This document shows positions 8,404 through 17,353 of a DNA stretch of 64,000 nucleotides, piece after piece. The stretch's first letter is position 1. Each line of letters begins with the position of its first letter. The notes beneath the pieces are model-generated. The model was given only the letters and a program-made list of their open reading frames with translations. It was not told the DNA's origin and did not search any database. Origin of the DNA: Nostoc flagelliforme FACHB-838 (GTDB taxonomy: Bacteria; Cyanobacteriota; Cyanobacteriia; Cyanobacteriales; Nostocaceae); NCBI RefSeq assembly GCF_014698065.1, contig NZ_JACJSI010000028.1, positions 19,021-83,020 of the forward strand. Reading direction: 5' to 3'. A program made the position numbers and the translations under genes.

Positions 8404-10155
8404 ATGGCAAAATCTCGACGAATCGCTAAACTCGGTGCTTACTTACGACCCCATTGGCGGGAGGTGTCTTTAGGCATTCTCGCTTTGTTGTCTGTCAATG
8501 CACTGGGCGTTTATATCCCCTTGTTGATTCGTGCTAGTGTTGACAAACTCTCCACAACCTTCATCTTAAACCAAATAATACATGACGTAGTAATCATTGT
8601 ATTACTAAGTTCGGCGATGTGGCTAATGCGAATGGCATCCCGTATTTGGCTATTTGGGGTGGGGCGGCAGGTGGAATTTGACCTGAAACAACGGATTTTT
8701 GAACACTTACTCAAGCTGGAGCCGGCTTATTTTGCTAGTAATACTGCTGGCGATTTGATTAATCGAGCTACCAGTGATGTGGATAATATCAAGCGGTTGT
8801 TGGGTTTTGCAATTTTGAGCTTGGCAAATACCTTCTTTGCTTACGCCTTGACACTGCCAGTCATGCTGACGATTAGTGTGGAACTCACACTAGCTTCCCT
8901 GGCAGTTTACCCTTTTATGCTCTTGTTAGTGAGCATGTTTAGCGATCGCTTACGCAAACAACAAGCAGAAGTCCAAGAGCAACTCTCTGACATCAGCGAA
9001 CTCATTCAGGAGGATATTAGTGGCATTGCCTTAATAAAAATCTATGCTCAAGAAGCAAACGAGCGTCGAGCCTTCTCCAAGAAAAATCAGCAGCTATTAA
9101 CTGCTAACTTGGAATTGGCAAAAATCCGCAATACACTTTTTTCGCTTATTGGCGGACTAGCTAACGTCAGTTCACTAGTAATCATCTGGCTAGGGGCGGC
9201 GCGGATATCTTCTGGGACGCTTCAAGTTGGCGACTTTTTAGTATTGCTAATTTATGTAGAGCGTTTAGTTTTCCCTACAGCCTTTTTAGGATTCACAATT
9301 ACTGCCTATCAACGGGGTGAAGTTAGTATTGATCGCCTTGAATCTATTCTCTCTGTCACACCGAAAATTAAAGATGCAGCCGATGCAATCCATTTGCCTA
9401 TAGCTGAACTTAAAGGAGAACTGACAGCTAAAAATCTCACCTACAATTACCCTGCTTCCACGACTCCAGCTTTAGCAAATATTAACTTTACCATTGCTCC
9501 GGGAGAAACCGTGGCCATTGTTGGGGCGATTGGTTCAGGGAAATCCACTTTGGCCAATGCTTTGCCGCGCCTGTTGGATATTGAATCAGGACAATTGTTT
9601 TTAGATGGGGTGGATATTACCAAGATAGCTTTGGCAGATTTACGAGGTGCGATCGCCTACGTTCCTCAAGATAACTTTTTATTTAGCACCACCATCAAAA
9701 ATAATATCCGCTACGGCGATCCTGTTAGCGAACAAGAGCAGATAGAATCTGTTGCTAAACTTGCTCAAATTGAATCAGAAATTCACAATTTTCCCCAGCA
9801 ATATGAAACTCTTGTTGGTGAACGCGGTATTACTCTTTCTGGCGGTCAGCGACAACGTACTGCTTTAGCTAGAGCAATGCTAGTAAATGCTCCAGTGTTA
9901 ATTTTGGATGATGCTCTCTCTAGTGTAGATAATCAAACAGCTACGCAAATCCTCAAAAATCTCTCTGGTGGTACTGAACGAAAAACAGTAGTTTTTATTA
10001 CGCACCAATTATCAGCGGCGGCGGCTACTGACCGAATTTTTGTGATGGAAAAGGGGAAAATTGTCCAGGTAGGCAATCACTTGGAACTTTTGCAACAAGA
10101 GGGTTTATACAGAACTTTGTGGAGCCAACATCAAGTTGAGGAATTACTACGGTGA
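8404..10155 (+). CDS. ABC exporter, fused permease and ATPase (MdlB type)
   Basis: The 583-residue half-transporter has the type IV exporter plan. Six membrane helices (about 15-310) include the coupling region VEFDLKQRIFEHLLKLE and NRATSDVDNIKRLLG, followed by the ATPase. The ATPase shows Walker A GAIGSGKST (about 373-381), Q-loop YVPQDNFLF, signature LSGGQRQRTALARA, Walker B VLILDDALSSVD and the switch His in FITHQ. It should work as a homodimer exporting a lipid, peptide or drug-like substrate. No partner gene is adjacent, and the O-methyltransferase downstream is convergent. The substrate is not predictable. Confidence 0.93.
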   Translation: MAKSRRIAKLGAYLRPHWREVSLGILALLSVNALGVYIPLLIRASVDKLSTTFILNQIIHDVVIIVLLSSAMWLMRMASRIWLFGVGRQVEFDLKQRIFEHLLKLEPAYFASNTAGDLINRATSDVDNIKRLLGFAILSLANTFFAYALTLPVMLTISVELTLASLAVYPFMLLLVSMFSDRLRKQQAEVQEQLSDISELIQEDISGIALIKIYAQEANERRAFSKKNQQLLTANLELAKIRNTLFSLIGGLANVSSLVIIWLGAARISSGTLQVGDFLVLLIYVERLVFPTAFLGFTITAYQRGEVSIDRLESILSVTPKIKDAADAIHLPIAELKGELTAKNLTYNYPASTTPALANINFTIAPGETVAIVGAIGSGKSTLANALPRLLDIESGQLFLDGVDITKIALADLRGAIAYVPQDNFLFSTTIKNNIRYGDPVSEQEQIESVAKLAQIESEIHNFPQQYETLVGERGITLSGGQRQRTALARAMLVNAPVLILDDALSSVDNQTATQILKNLSGGTERKTVVFITHQLSAAAATDRIFVMEKGKIVQVGNHLELLQQEGLYRTLWSQHQVEELLR

Positions 10156-10240
10156 AGTTCTGACCTATAAGTATATCTTCTTTACTACAAGTAGAAACCC
10201 CAAGTTGGCTTCGCCTCAGCTTGGGGTAATTTATTTGGGA

Positions 10241-10903
10241 TTACTTCTTCAGTGCCAAAGTTAAGCCATCAGCGATCGCTATTAAACTAAGATTAACTCG
10301 CTCGTCTTGATGCAGCTTTTGATTAAAAGCACGAATTCTTTTAGTTCTATTATCTTGCACTTGGGGGTCGGCAACCCTGCCTGACCAGAGGACATTATCG
10401 ATCGCAATCAGTCCTCCCGGACGCACTAATTGCAGCGATTGCTCATAATAGCCATCATAGTTGCTCTTATCTGCATCGATGAAGGCGAAATCAAATGTTT
10501 CTGCTTCTCCTGTTGTCAATAGCCGATCCAAAGTCTCTAAAGCTGGGGCAATATGTAATTGAATTTTCTCTGCCACTCCTGCTTGCTGCCAATAGCGCCG
10601 AGCGATCGTTGTAAACTCCTCACTCACATCACAGGCTACCACCTTACCGTCACTTGGTAACGCCAATGCCACCACCAAGGCACTATAACCTGTAAATACC
10701 CCAATATCCAAAGTTTTCTTAACTCCCAACAACTGCACCAGCAACGCTATAAACTGCCCCTGTTCGGGAGCAATCTGCATTCTACCTATTGGATACTGGG
10801 CTGTTTCCTGTCTTAGTTGAGTTAGAATTTCTGGTTCTCGCAGAGAAACTGACAGTAAATAGTCATAGAGGTTTTGTTCGAGTCCTAGTGTTTGAGTGGT
10901 CAT
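10241..10903 (-). CDS. SAM-dependent O-methyltransferase (CCoAOMT-like class I)
   Basis: The 220-residue protein matches the cation-dependent O-methyltransferase family. The SAM-binding segment is TLDIGVFTGYSALVVALAL (about 60-78). The metal-site stretch is DFAFIDADKSNYDGYYE, and IDNVLWSGRV provides the second acidic/Asn ligand. Members methylate catechol-like hydroxyls on phenolic small molecules in the cytoplasm. Length is normal and all key motifs are present. The gene is alone, with a repeat-containing intergenic region upstream, so context does not narrow the substrate. Confidence 0.92.
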   Translation of the reverse strand: MTTQTLGLEQNLYDYLLSVSLREPEILTQLRQETAQYPIGRMQIAPEQGQFIALLVQLLGVKKTLDIGVFTGYSALVVALALPSDGKVVACDVSEEFTTIARRYWQQAGVAEKIQLHIAPALETLDRLLTTGEAETFDFAFIDADKSNYDGYYEQSLQLVRPGGLIAIDNVLWSGRVADPQVQDNRTKRIRAFNQKLHQDERVNLSLIAIADGLTLALKK

Positions 10904-10933
10904 ACCGTGCGTTCCTCTTTTGTCTAAACCCCA

Positions 10934-11095
10934 TAGACGAATGGCACTAAAATAAGCCCAAAGTCTTGTGTTGCCTTGTTCCCAGGCTCCAGCCTAGGAA
11001 CGCCTTCTAGGAGGCTTTGCCTCTCGTCAAGAAAGAAGAGGCAGCCCATTTGGAATACATTCCCAGTCTTCAGACATACCGTGTACACACAAGTC
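10934..11095. repeat. Dispersed repeat, degenerate relative of the 17084-17277 element
   Basis: The stretch GACGAATGGCACTAAAATAA...AAGCCCAAAGTCTTGTGTTG and the inverted CCAGGCTCCAGCCTAGGAA match the first half of the element at 17084-17277 with scattered differences. It closes with CCGTGTACACACAAGTC, which is the terminal-repeat sequence of that element. The left terminus has been lost. The rest of the 533-base space up to the next gene contains nothing else I recognise. Confidence 0.6.
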
Positions 11096-11439
11096 GAATT
11101 TCTTCTTAAATCCCAAACATTACCGACTTAATCGCACTGATGGTTAGGGTGGGGTAAAACTAAAGCTAAAACCTTAGTAAATCAGGTTTCAGGTAAAGTT
11201 TTGAGAATTTATGCAATAAATATATTGAATTCGGGTGGTTATGGATACAAATGACTCTGAAAGTGATGTAGTTTGTAATTATTATGCAATAAACCAGCAC
11301 ACAGACATTCTATATGTAGAGATATGTAGAGATATTGCATACCAAGCCATTGCTTGAGTTACTTGCCTAAACCCTTCTAGAATAAAAACTATTGTAGGGA
11401 AATTTTATTACTAAACTTGCTTTTATTCTGGGAGGTATG

Positions 11440-12378
11440 ATGAGCCGTCCAATAATTCTTGGTATTGTAGGCGACAGCGCTGCTGGGAAAACAACACTAA
11501 CGCGAGGAATCGCTCAGGTACTCGGCCCAGAAAATGTTACGCTCATTTGCACAGATGATTATCACCGTTACGATCGCCAACAACGTGCAGAGATTGGCAT
11601 CACTGCCCTCCACCCTGATTGTAACCACTTAGATATTATGCAGCAACACCTGTCGTTGCTACGCACAGGACAACCAATTCTCAAACCAGTTTATAGCCAT
11701 AAAACCGGCACATTCGAACCACCGCAGTATATCAAGCCCAATAAATTCGTAATTATTGAGGGATTACTCGGTTATTCTACCCGTGTTGCCCGTGACTCTT
11801 ACGATGTAAAAGTTTATCTTGCGCCTCCTGAAGAACTACGCACTAAGTGGAAAGTCAAGCGGGATACCCAAAAACGGGGTTACACTGCTGAACAGGTATT
11901 AGCAGAATTAGAAAAACGGGAATCAGACTCAGCACAATTTATTCGTCCGCAGCGGCAATGGTCTGATATAGTTATTAGTTTTTATCCACCTACTGGGGAA
12001 GATGATGAAACCAATGGACATTTAAATGTGCGTTTGGTACTACGTCCGTCAATTCCCCACCCAGATTTTACGCAGATTATCAACCCTGGTTATGGTAATT
12101 CTGACTCAGCGATTCGCCTGGGACTAGACAGAGATATGAGTAAACCGGTGGATGTCTTAGAAGTTGATGGACACGCCACCTTAGAACAGGTGAATAAGCT
12201 AGAGCATATTATTTGTTCTGATATGCCCCATTTACGAAGTATTTGCGATCGCGAAAGTAATCCAGAACTGGGTAAAATTGCTGGTACAACTGGAGAAACA
12301 CTGCAAAGTTATCCTCTGGCTTTGACTCAGTTAATCATTACCTACCACATGCTCAAAGCAACGCAAATTTATCAGTAG
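11440..12378 (+). CDS. Phosphoribulokinase paralogue (P-loop sugar kinase)
   Basis: The protein belongs to the phosphoribulokinase/uridine kinase family. It has the P-loop GDSAAGKTT (residues 11-19), the following CTDDYHRYDR, ALHPDCNHLDIM, KPVYSHKTG and the nucleotide-side segment VIIEGLLGY. The Calvin-cycle enzyme of cyanobacteria has a Cys inside the P-loop (GDSGCGKST) used for thioredoxin and CP12 control. Here that Cys is Ala, whereas the second one, before DDYH, is kept. The C-terminal 100 residues differ from the canonical enzyme. So this is likely a second, redox-independent kinase rather than the main PRK. The ATG at 11437 lies one base from the GGGAGG ribosome site; the second ATG at 11440 is better spaced. 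Confidence 0.8.
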   Translation: MSRPIILGIVGDSAAGKTTLTRGIAQVLGPENVTLICTDDYHRYDRQQRAEIGITALHPDCNHLDIMQQHLSLLRTGQPILKPVYSHKTGTFEPPQYIKPNKFVIIEGLLGYSTRVARDSYDVKVYLAPPEELRTKWKVKRDTQKRGYTAEQVLAELEKRESDSAQFIRPQRQWSDIVISFYPPTGEDDETNGHLNVRLVLRPSIPHPDFTQIINPGYGNSDSAIRLGLDRDMSKPVDVLEVDGHATLEQVNKLEHIICSDMPHLRSICDRESNPELGKIAGTTGETLQSYPLALTQLIITYHMLKATQIYQ

Positions 12379-12468
12379 ACATCTAGTGAAATTAAATATG
12401 CGTTATCCATAACCCTTGTAGAGACGTAACACTGCTATGTCTCTATATTCTCCTATGTCTAATTCTTA
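12379..12468. other. Short spacer after the kinase gene
   Basis: The 90 bases between the kinase stop codon and the end of the broken gene on the other strand contain the inverted sequence GTAGAGACGTAACACTGCTA...ATGTCTCTAT, which can form an imperfect hairpin and may act as a terminator. Confidence 0.3.
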
Positions 12469-13230
12469 TCATGATAGTGACTTGACGGGTGCTTGCAGCA
12501 GTTCAATATCTCTAATCTCAAGAATGCCACTACTCTCAAATTGCACACTAACCCTCTTCTGTCACTCTCCGAAAACATTTGCCTTTTCTAAAATCTAGAG
12601 CTTTTGTATAGCAAGCGATTGCGCGATTATTTTCTAATAACAAATACAAGACCTATTTTTTTCTAATAGTATAACTTGTATTGATTGCCTCATGAGGCTT
12701 CTAGCGATAGCCTTCCCGGAGAGTGACAGAAGAGGGCTAATTTGAACTTTAGCAGCATCGGCTTCTTTTTTAAAATGGGCACGCGCTTCGTAAGGCTTAA
12801 AATTTTCCGTTGGTGAAACTCCTGTAGACCATCAAGTTGTTCTCATTTCGCCCCATTGTCCTGTCCTACATAAACCTAAACTCACATTAATTGGTTTTTC
12901 TGTGTCTAGCGCTTTCGCGTTAAATTGACAAGCAAGAACACACTCTTGGACATCGGGCGCTGCAACTTCAAACAAGATGACATTTCGCAAAGGATTTGTA
13001 CTAATCATTAACTGCTGAATATTGTCGTCATAGGCTTCAATTCGCCAACTTTCTCCGAAAATTGCAATGCCTCCCCTTGTCACCGTGAAATCGGCAGGTG
13101 TGAATCGACGAATCAGCACAAATGGCTCTGCGGGTTCGGGAACGCCGAAGCGTTTTTGCAGATCGTTACCAACTTCTTGGATTTTAGAGTCAATAAAACC
13201 TTTGAGATTGTTGAATAAATCATCAAACAT
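12469..13230 (-). pseudogene. Unknown small protein gene broken by a mobile element and an in-frame stop
   Basis: The 5' part reads MFDDLFNNLKGFIDSKIQEV onward to GQWGEMRTT and then TGA (12832-12834). The same frame continues as WSTGVSPTENFKPYEARAHF and AKVQI, where a 185-base inverted-repeat element (12552-12736) has inserted. Beyond the element the frame resumes as VQFESSGILEIRDIELLQAP and ends at TGA 12469-12471. Removing the element and one copy of the CTAA duplication joins AKVQI-S-VQFES perfectly in frame, giving about 190 residues. The intact protein would be cytoplasmic and of unknown function. The fragment up to the first stop may still be translated as about 132 residues. An ATG at 13254 lies in a repeat and is less likely. 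Confidence 0.8.
12552..12736. mobile_element. 185-bp MITE with 20-bp terminal inverted repeats and CTAA target duplication
   Basis: The left end CCCTCTTCTGTCACTCTCCG (12552-12571) is the exact reverse complement of the right end (12717-12736). The tetranucleotide CTAA directly flanks both ends (12548-12551 and 12737-12740), which is a clean target-site duplication. The interior is AT-rich with no coding capacity. It interrupts the gene at 12469-13230. It must have been moved by a transposase encoded elsewhere. Confidence 0.88.
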
Positions 13231-13231
13231 A

Positions 13232-13257
13232 GCGTAGTTTACCGCCGTAGGCATCGC
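13232..13257. repeat. Short palindromic Nostoc-type repeat
   Basis: The sequence GCGTAGTTTACCGCCGTAGG followed by CATCGC belongs to the family of short repeats around GCGATGCCTACGG. Relatives occur at 36205-36229, 43909-43940 and 50886-50945. It lies at the start of the broken gene and supplies a spurious upstream ATG. Confidence 0.5.
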
Positions 13258-13420
13258 CCCAAATCATATTATTTTTAGTGTTCCCTTTGAAAGTTACAAA
13301 TAAGATTACCCATAAAAACTTACCAAAATTAAAGATTTTCTCAAATAAAGATGATTTTAAGAGCAAACAAGGGATAAATAAAGATAGTTCCATCTAGGGT
13401 GAGTATTCTCTTAGTTTGCT

Positions 13421-14152
13421 ATGACCTATTGCCTCAGAATTGCCGACCTTCCTACAAATGAGCGTCCGCGTGAGCGATTAATGACGCATGGTGCCAAAAT
13501 TTTAGCCACAGCAGAGTTAATCGCAATTCTTCTAGGCACCGGTCAAGGGCCAGGAAAATTATCTGCTGTGGGTTTGGGACAATATATTTTGAGCGAATTA
13601 GGCAAACACCAACGCGATCCTTTGGTAGTTCTGCGAGAAGTTAGCCCTGCTGAGTTGATGCAAATTTCTGGTGTTGGCCCAGCGAAGGCGACAAGTATTT
13701 TAGCGGCAATAGAATTGGGTAAACGCGCTTTTCAATCTCGTCCCAACGATGGCACATTAATTGATAGCCCACTTGCTGCTGCTGCTACCCTTAGCCAAGA
13801 TTTGATGTGGCAGATACAAGAACGTTTTGCAGTGGTGCTGTTAGATGTCAAGAATCGCTTATTGGGTACGCAAGTAATTACTATTGGCACCGCAACCGAA
13901 ACCCTAGCCTCTCCTCGTGATATTTTTCGAGAAGTTATTCGTCAAGGCGCAACGCGGGTAATAGTTGCCCACAATCATCCTTCTGGGAACCTTGAACCCA
14001 GCCAAGAAGATATAGAATTGACGCGTCAGTTGTTAGCAGGGGCGCAGCTTTTGGGCATTCCCGTACTAGATCATCTGATTTTGGGCAATGGCAATCATCA
14101 GAGTTTACGGGAAGTGACAACGTTGTGGGATGAACATCCACAGGGAGATTAA
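13421..14152 (+). CDS. radC: RadC-family JAB/MPN metalloprotein
   Basis: The 243-residue protein has the RadC plan. A helix-hairpin-helix part is seen ([20 protein letters not shown], about 83-102), followed by the JAMM domain with the metal motif [14 protein letters not shown] (His-x-His-x7-Ser-x2-Asp) and an upstream Glu in REVIRQG. The family is historically called a DNA repair protein, but its biochemical role is unproven. JAMM chemistry suggests a zinc hydrolase. It is complete and stands alone, ending at a strong hairpin shared with the convergent SDR gene. Confidence 0.95.
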   Translation: MTYCLRIADLPTNERPRERLMTHGAKILATAELIAILLGTGQGPGKLSAVGLGQYILSELGKHQRDPLVVLREVSPAELMQISGVGPAKATSILAAIELGKRAFQSRPNDGTLIDSPLAAAATLSQDLMWQIQERFAVVLLDVKNRLLGTQVITIGTATETLASPRDIFREVIRQGATRVIVAHNHPSGNLEPSQEDIELTRQLLAGAQLLGIPVLDHLILGNGNHQSLREVTTLWDEHPQGD

Positions 14153-14192
14153 AATAATTCGTAATTAGAGACTCGTGAGAATTGCAACCCGC

Positions 14193-14225
14193 AGATCCCG
14201 GACTTCTTTAAGAAGTCCGGGATCT
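14193..14225. terminator. Bidirectional hairpin terminator
   Basis: AGATCCCGGACTTCT and its exact complement AGAAGTCCGGGATCT form a 15-bp stem with a 3-base loop (14208-14210). It lies between the convergent radC and SDR genes. T-rich sequence follows only loosely (TTGTTT), so it may end transcription in both directions or be a copy of a mobile palindrome. Confidence 0.65.
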
Positions 14226-14264
14226 TGTTTCTGCGCGTTTGATTTAGGATTGCTATGGTAAAAC

Positions 14265-15056
14265 TTACTTACTTTCCTGCATACTTCTCACTAATTTAGT
14301 CACTAGCTTTCTAGGAGTAAATCTTACAGATTCCGCAAGGAGCTTATTTTTAATTCCAGGAACAACAACAGTTTTGTTTTCTAATAGACCACGATAGCCG
14401 ATTTGGGCTACTGTATCCGCAGTCATAATTTTTTGACCGCTTACTAGCTTTGAGTCTTCCATTGCGGCTCTTTGTTGAAAACCTGATTCTGTAGGCCCTG
14501 GACAAAGTGCTGTCACCGAGACACCTGTACCTTCTAACTCATTAGCGATCGCTTCGGTAAATGATAAGACGTATGCTTTACTAGCGTAGTAAACTGCCAT
14601 CAGTGGCCCTGGTTGAAAAGCAGCAGTCGAAGCCACATTTAATATTTTTCCAGACCCCTGCTTAACCATATCCTTGAGGAATAACTTGGTTAAATGTGTC
14701 AGACATAAAATATTGACCTGTAGCAATTGCAGTTCAGAATTAAGGTCAATTTCGTTAAATAATCCGTAGGTAGCAAACCCAGCATTATTTATCAGCACAT
14801 CAACTCTGATAGATGCTTGTTTTAACTCAGTGAAAATTTCTTCTGGTGCTGATGGGTTAGATAAATCCTTGAATATAACTTTGACACCAATGCCAAATTT
14901 ACTTTTAAATTCATCAGCAATTTCATTCAGCTTGTCCACGCTTCTAGCTACTAACACAAGATTGTAACCATCCTGAGCAAATAACTTAGCGAATTCATAA
15001 CCGATGCCGCCAGATGCACCAGTAATAAGAGCCGTTTGTTTGCGATTACTCTGCAT
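14265..15056 (-). CDS. Short-chain dehydrogenase/reductase
   Basis: A classical SDR of about 263 residues. It has the cofactor motif TGASGGIGYEFA near the start, with RS after the second strand favouring NADP(H). NNAGFATYG follows, then the catalytic Ser in NVASTAAF and YYASKAY (Tyr-x3-Lys). The segment CPGPTESGF is the usual post-catalytic loop. It reduces or oxidises a carbonyl/alcohol of unknown identity in the cytoplasm. Upstream in-frame starts reach 15122, but the ATG at 15056 follows GAGAGGAAAAATT and gives a normal N terminus. The longer version would read through a G-rich repeat. Confidence 0.92.
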   Translation of the reverse strand: MQSNRKQTALITGASGGIGYEFAKLFAQDGYNLVLVARSVDKLNEIADEFKSKFGIGVKVIFKDLSNPSAPEEIFTELKQASIRVDVLINNAGFATYGLFNEIDLNSELQLLQVNILCLTHLTKLFLKDMVKQGSGKILNVASTAAFQPGPLMAVYYASKAYVLSFTEAIANELEGTGVSVTALCPGPTESGFQQRAAMEDSKLVSGQKIMTADTVAQIGYRGLLENKTVVVPGIKNKLLAESVRFTPRKLVTKLVRSMQESK

Positions 15057-15122
15057 AATTTTTCCTCTCTTAACAGATTGAACTGGGGATTGGGGACTGG
15101 GACAATTTTGATGAGGATTCAA

Positions 15123-15443
15123 ACCCTAACCAAATTGGGAAAAAGACTCTTTCCCTGTACCCAGTCTCGGAGCTAATATTCCTCCCTGACAAGCTTTAGC
15201 TTGTTCGCCTAGGGTCTCGTAGAGAAGTTAGGGAAAGAAAGGGCGCAACCCGTTGAAAACTAATAGACATCTCCAGAAATTAAAGTTTTTCGGAGATGTT
15301 TTATGAATCATCAGTCATTAGTAACCTAACGCTCTTTAACCTTACTTATTCTCTCTTCAGAATAATTAAAAAGCACTAATTAACTATAACTAATCACTGA
15401 CTACACTATAACAAGCACTCTCCACAGTACTTAACAATCACAT
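15123..15443. other. Intergenic region with hairpin
   Basis: A stem ACATCTCC / GGAGATGT (15267-15274 and 15292-15299) may act as the terminator of the lipase-like gene to the right. The segment 15180-15236 contains a degenerate inverted repeat (CAAGCTTTAGCTTG). I see no gene. Confidence 0.35.
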
Positions 15444-16916
15444 TTATTGCCAGCGCGAAATTTCCAAGCGAACTGACGCGTTTGTTCCTAAAACTTTTTG
15501 TCCACGTTCAGGTAAAGGAACATACGCAACATATATATCAGAACTGGATTCTCGGTTGGAATTTAACTTGATTAATGGCTCTTTTGCATCAGAATTCCAA
15601 CTGTATATAGCTCCATAAGTACTATTTGATTCGGCAACATCAGTAATTAGATAGTCAGACCACAGGGGTACTTGGTCAAGATGACTATCACGCAACCAAT
15701 TTGTCTCTTGTTTTGTGAAAGAATGCAGTGCTAAACGCAGAGCATATCTACAGACATTATTATCACTGGCTGAGTTTCTTGGTATTAAAAAAGCTGTAAA
15801 TAGAGGAACGGGTTTATCTGTTCTAGTTAACTCTTGTGTGATTGGACAATAATGACCGATCGATTGCTCATATATAGGAACAGGAAGACCACGCAAAGCA
15901 ATTCTAGTTTCCAGTTGATAAAAATTCTTGTCTCGGTCTTTCAGCTGGATATTGCTCAAAGACAGTTTCACTTGGATATCACCAAACAAAAAACGTTGCA
16001 GGTTTTGATAACCTTCTTCGGAGTTCAATATGCCATAACGTCCACCATGAGTACGGTGAACATAAGCACGATGAGATCCTGCGATGTAAGCTTTATCTAT
16101 CTGAACTAGACCATCACTTTTGACCCCCACAGTCTTGCGTGAAAGACCAAAAGCATCTTCATAGTCATGTGCATTAGTTCCGATTAAAGAAAAAACGCGG
16201 TCTGGCGAAAACTTATTCTCTAAACTTTGTAGTTTTTCTAGCTGAAATTTATCGGGTAACTTATCGGTTCGTTGGACACGAGGTGTTAAGTACTGATACA
16301 TCCGTTGAGGCCCAAAGTCATCAGAATTATTCAATTGGAACCTGTCTCTAAGTTCTTCAAGCATCCCACTTCCTACCTCAAAATAAATACCACCATGAGG
16401 TGTGGCGTAGGTAAATAATTTGTCAATGTGATCGACGGCTTTCTCACCTTTTTCTGGATAAATCTTTTGAATCAAGCTGCGGCAAACAAGTCCTCCCATT
16501 GAGTGCGCCACAAGGTAAACTTTGGCTGCACCTGTGGTTTGCTTCACATTCTGAATCAGTTTTCTTAAACCACTCGCTATCTCTTCCATCTCCTGCCTAA
16601 CTACACTTGAAGAACCAAAACTAGGTGTAGTTACATCATAAAATCGGTAGATCCAAATAGTTTTATAAAGTTGGTTAGATAATCTTTTAATTTGATTGCT
16701 CACATTTTGATTGTCAACAATCGGTTGATAACCATGATCGGTCATTAGCCGCAGCAATGGACTCTCGAAAAAAAACTTCTGGGGATTTTCCTTTTCATCC
16801 ACTCGAATATGAGTCGAACCATTATTGAATCCATAAAACGGATCATTAACTGTTTGCTCAACATCTTTTTGTGTACCTGCATATCCACGAACAAAGATGA
16901 TTGGTAAATACTGCAT
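15444..16916 (-). CDS. Alpha/beta hydrolase, lipase/PGAP1-like
   Basis: The protein starts PIIFVRGYAGTQ, a variant of the lipase oxyanion segment, and has the nucleophile elbow AHSMGGLVCR about 140 residues in, as in PGAP1-like and lecithin-cholesterol-acyltransferase-like hydrolases. A later Asp (YEDAFG or KSDGLVQ) and His (TPHGG or HRTHGG) could complete the triad. The C-terminal 180 residues (from about 320) form a beta-rich domain of unknown role. No signal peptide is seen. The ATG at 16916 lies six bases after GAGG and is preferred over the GTG at 16928. The substrate is probably an ester or lipid. Confidence 0.8.
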   Translation of the reverse strand: MQYLPIIFVRGYAGTQKDVEQTVNDPFYGFNNGSTHIRVDEKENPQKFFFESPLLRLMTDHGYQPIVDNQNVSNQIKRLSNQLYKTIWIYRFYDVTTPSFGSSSVVRQEMEEIASGLRKLIQNVKQTTGAAKVYLVAHSMGGLVCRSLIQKIYPEKGEKAVDHIDKLFTYATPHGGIYFEVGSGMLEELRDRFQLNNSDDFGPQRMYQYLTPRVQRTDKLPDKFQLEKLQSLENKFSPDRVFSLIGTNAHDYEDAFGLSRKTVGVKSDGLVQIDKAYIAGSHRAYVHRTHGGRYGILNSEEGYQNLQRFLFGDIQVKLSLSNIQLKDRDKNFYQLETRIALRGLPVPIYEQSIGHYCPITQELTRTDKPVPLFTAFLIPRNSASDNNVCRYALRLALHSFTKQETNWLRDSHLDQVPLWSDYLITDVAESNSTYGAIYSWNSDAKEPLIKLNSNRESSSDIYVAYVPLPERGQKVLGTNASVRLEISRWQ

Positions 16917-17083
16917 ATATATCCTCACTATTTAATAAATATTTTTGCTCGTTCCCAGATTTAACCGAGAACGAGTATAGAGTATCAAGACAACTTGTCT
17001 TAGAAATAAATCCGCTTGAGTTAAAGTTTTATCTGTCCTAAACCTTCTGAGAAAAAAGGAAATTAGAGTAAACCTTTTTAAGA

Positions 17084-17277
17084 CTACGGTGTATATACGA
17101 ATGGTACTAAGATAAGCCCAAAGTCCTGTATTGACTCATTCCTAGCCTGGAGGCTAGGAATGCCGATTGGGGTCAAAAACTAAGCCAGAGACTCAATGAA
17201 TGCATTCCCAGGCGGTAGCCCAGTAACAAGTCAAGCCTTATCAAGCTAAGTTCTTAGGACTTGTGTGTACACCGTAG
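17084..17277. mobile_element. 194-bp MITE-like element
   Basis: The ends CTACGGTGTATATAC and GTGTGTACACCGTAG are imperfect inverted repeats (12 of 15 positions pair). The interior contains a second inverted pair, CATTCCTAGCCTGG / CCAGGCTAGGAATG-like, and no open frame. A degenerate relative lies at 10934-11095. I could not define a target duplication. Confidence 0.65.
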
Positions 17278-17317
17278 CTTTTGAAGTCAAGCAACTGGCA
17301 TAGCTTGGAGGGATATT

Positions 17318-17343
17318 CCGGGGTCAAATATTATGAACCCCGG
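17318..17343. terminator. Hairpin after the di-heme cytochrome gene
   Basis: CCGGGGTC (17318-17325) pairs with GACCCCGG-like GAACCCCGG (ending 17343) around an AT-rich loop, just past the stop codon of the leftward cytochrome gene. It is a plausible terminator without a strong T run. Confidence 0.45.
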
Positions 17344-17353
17344 CATATTGGTG

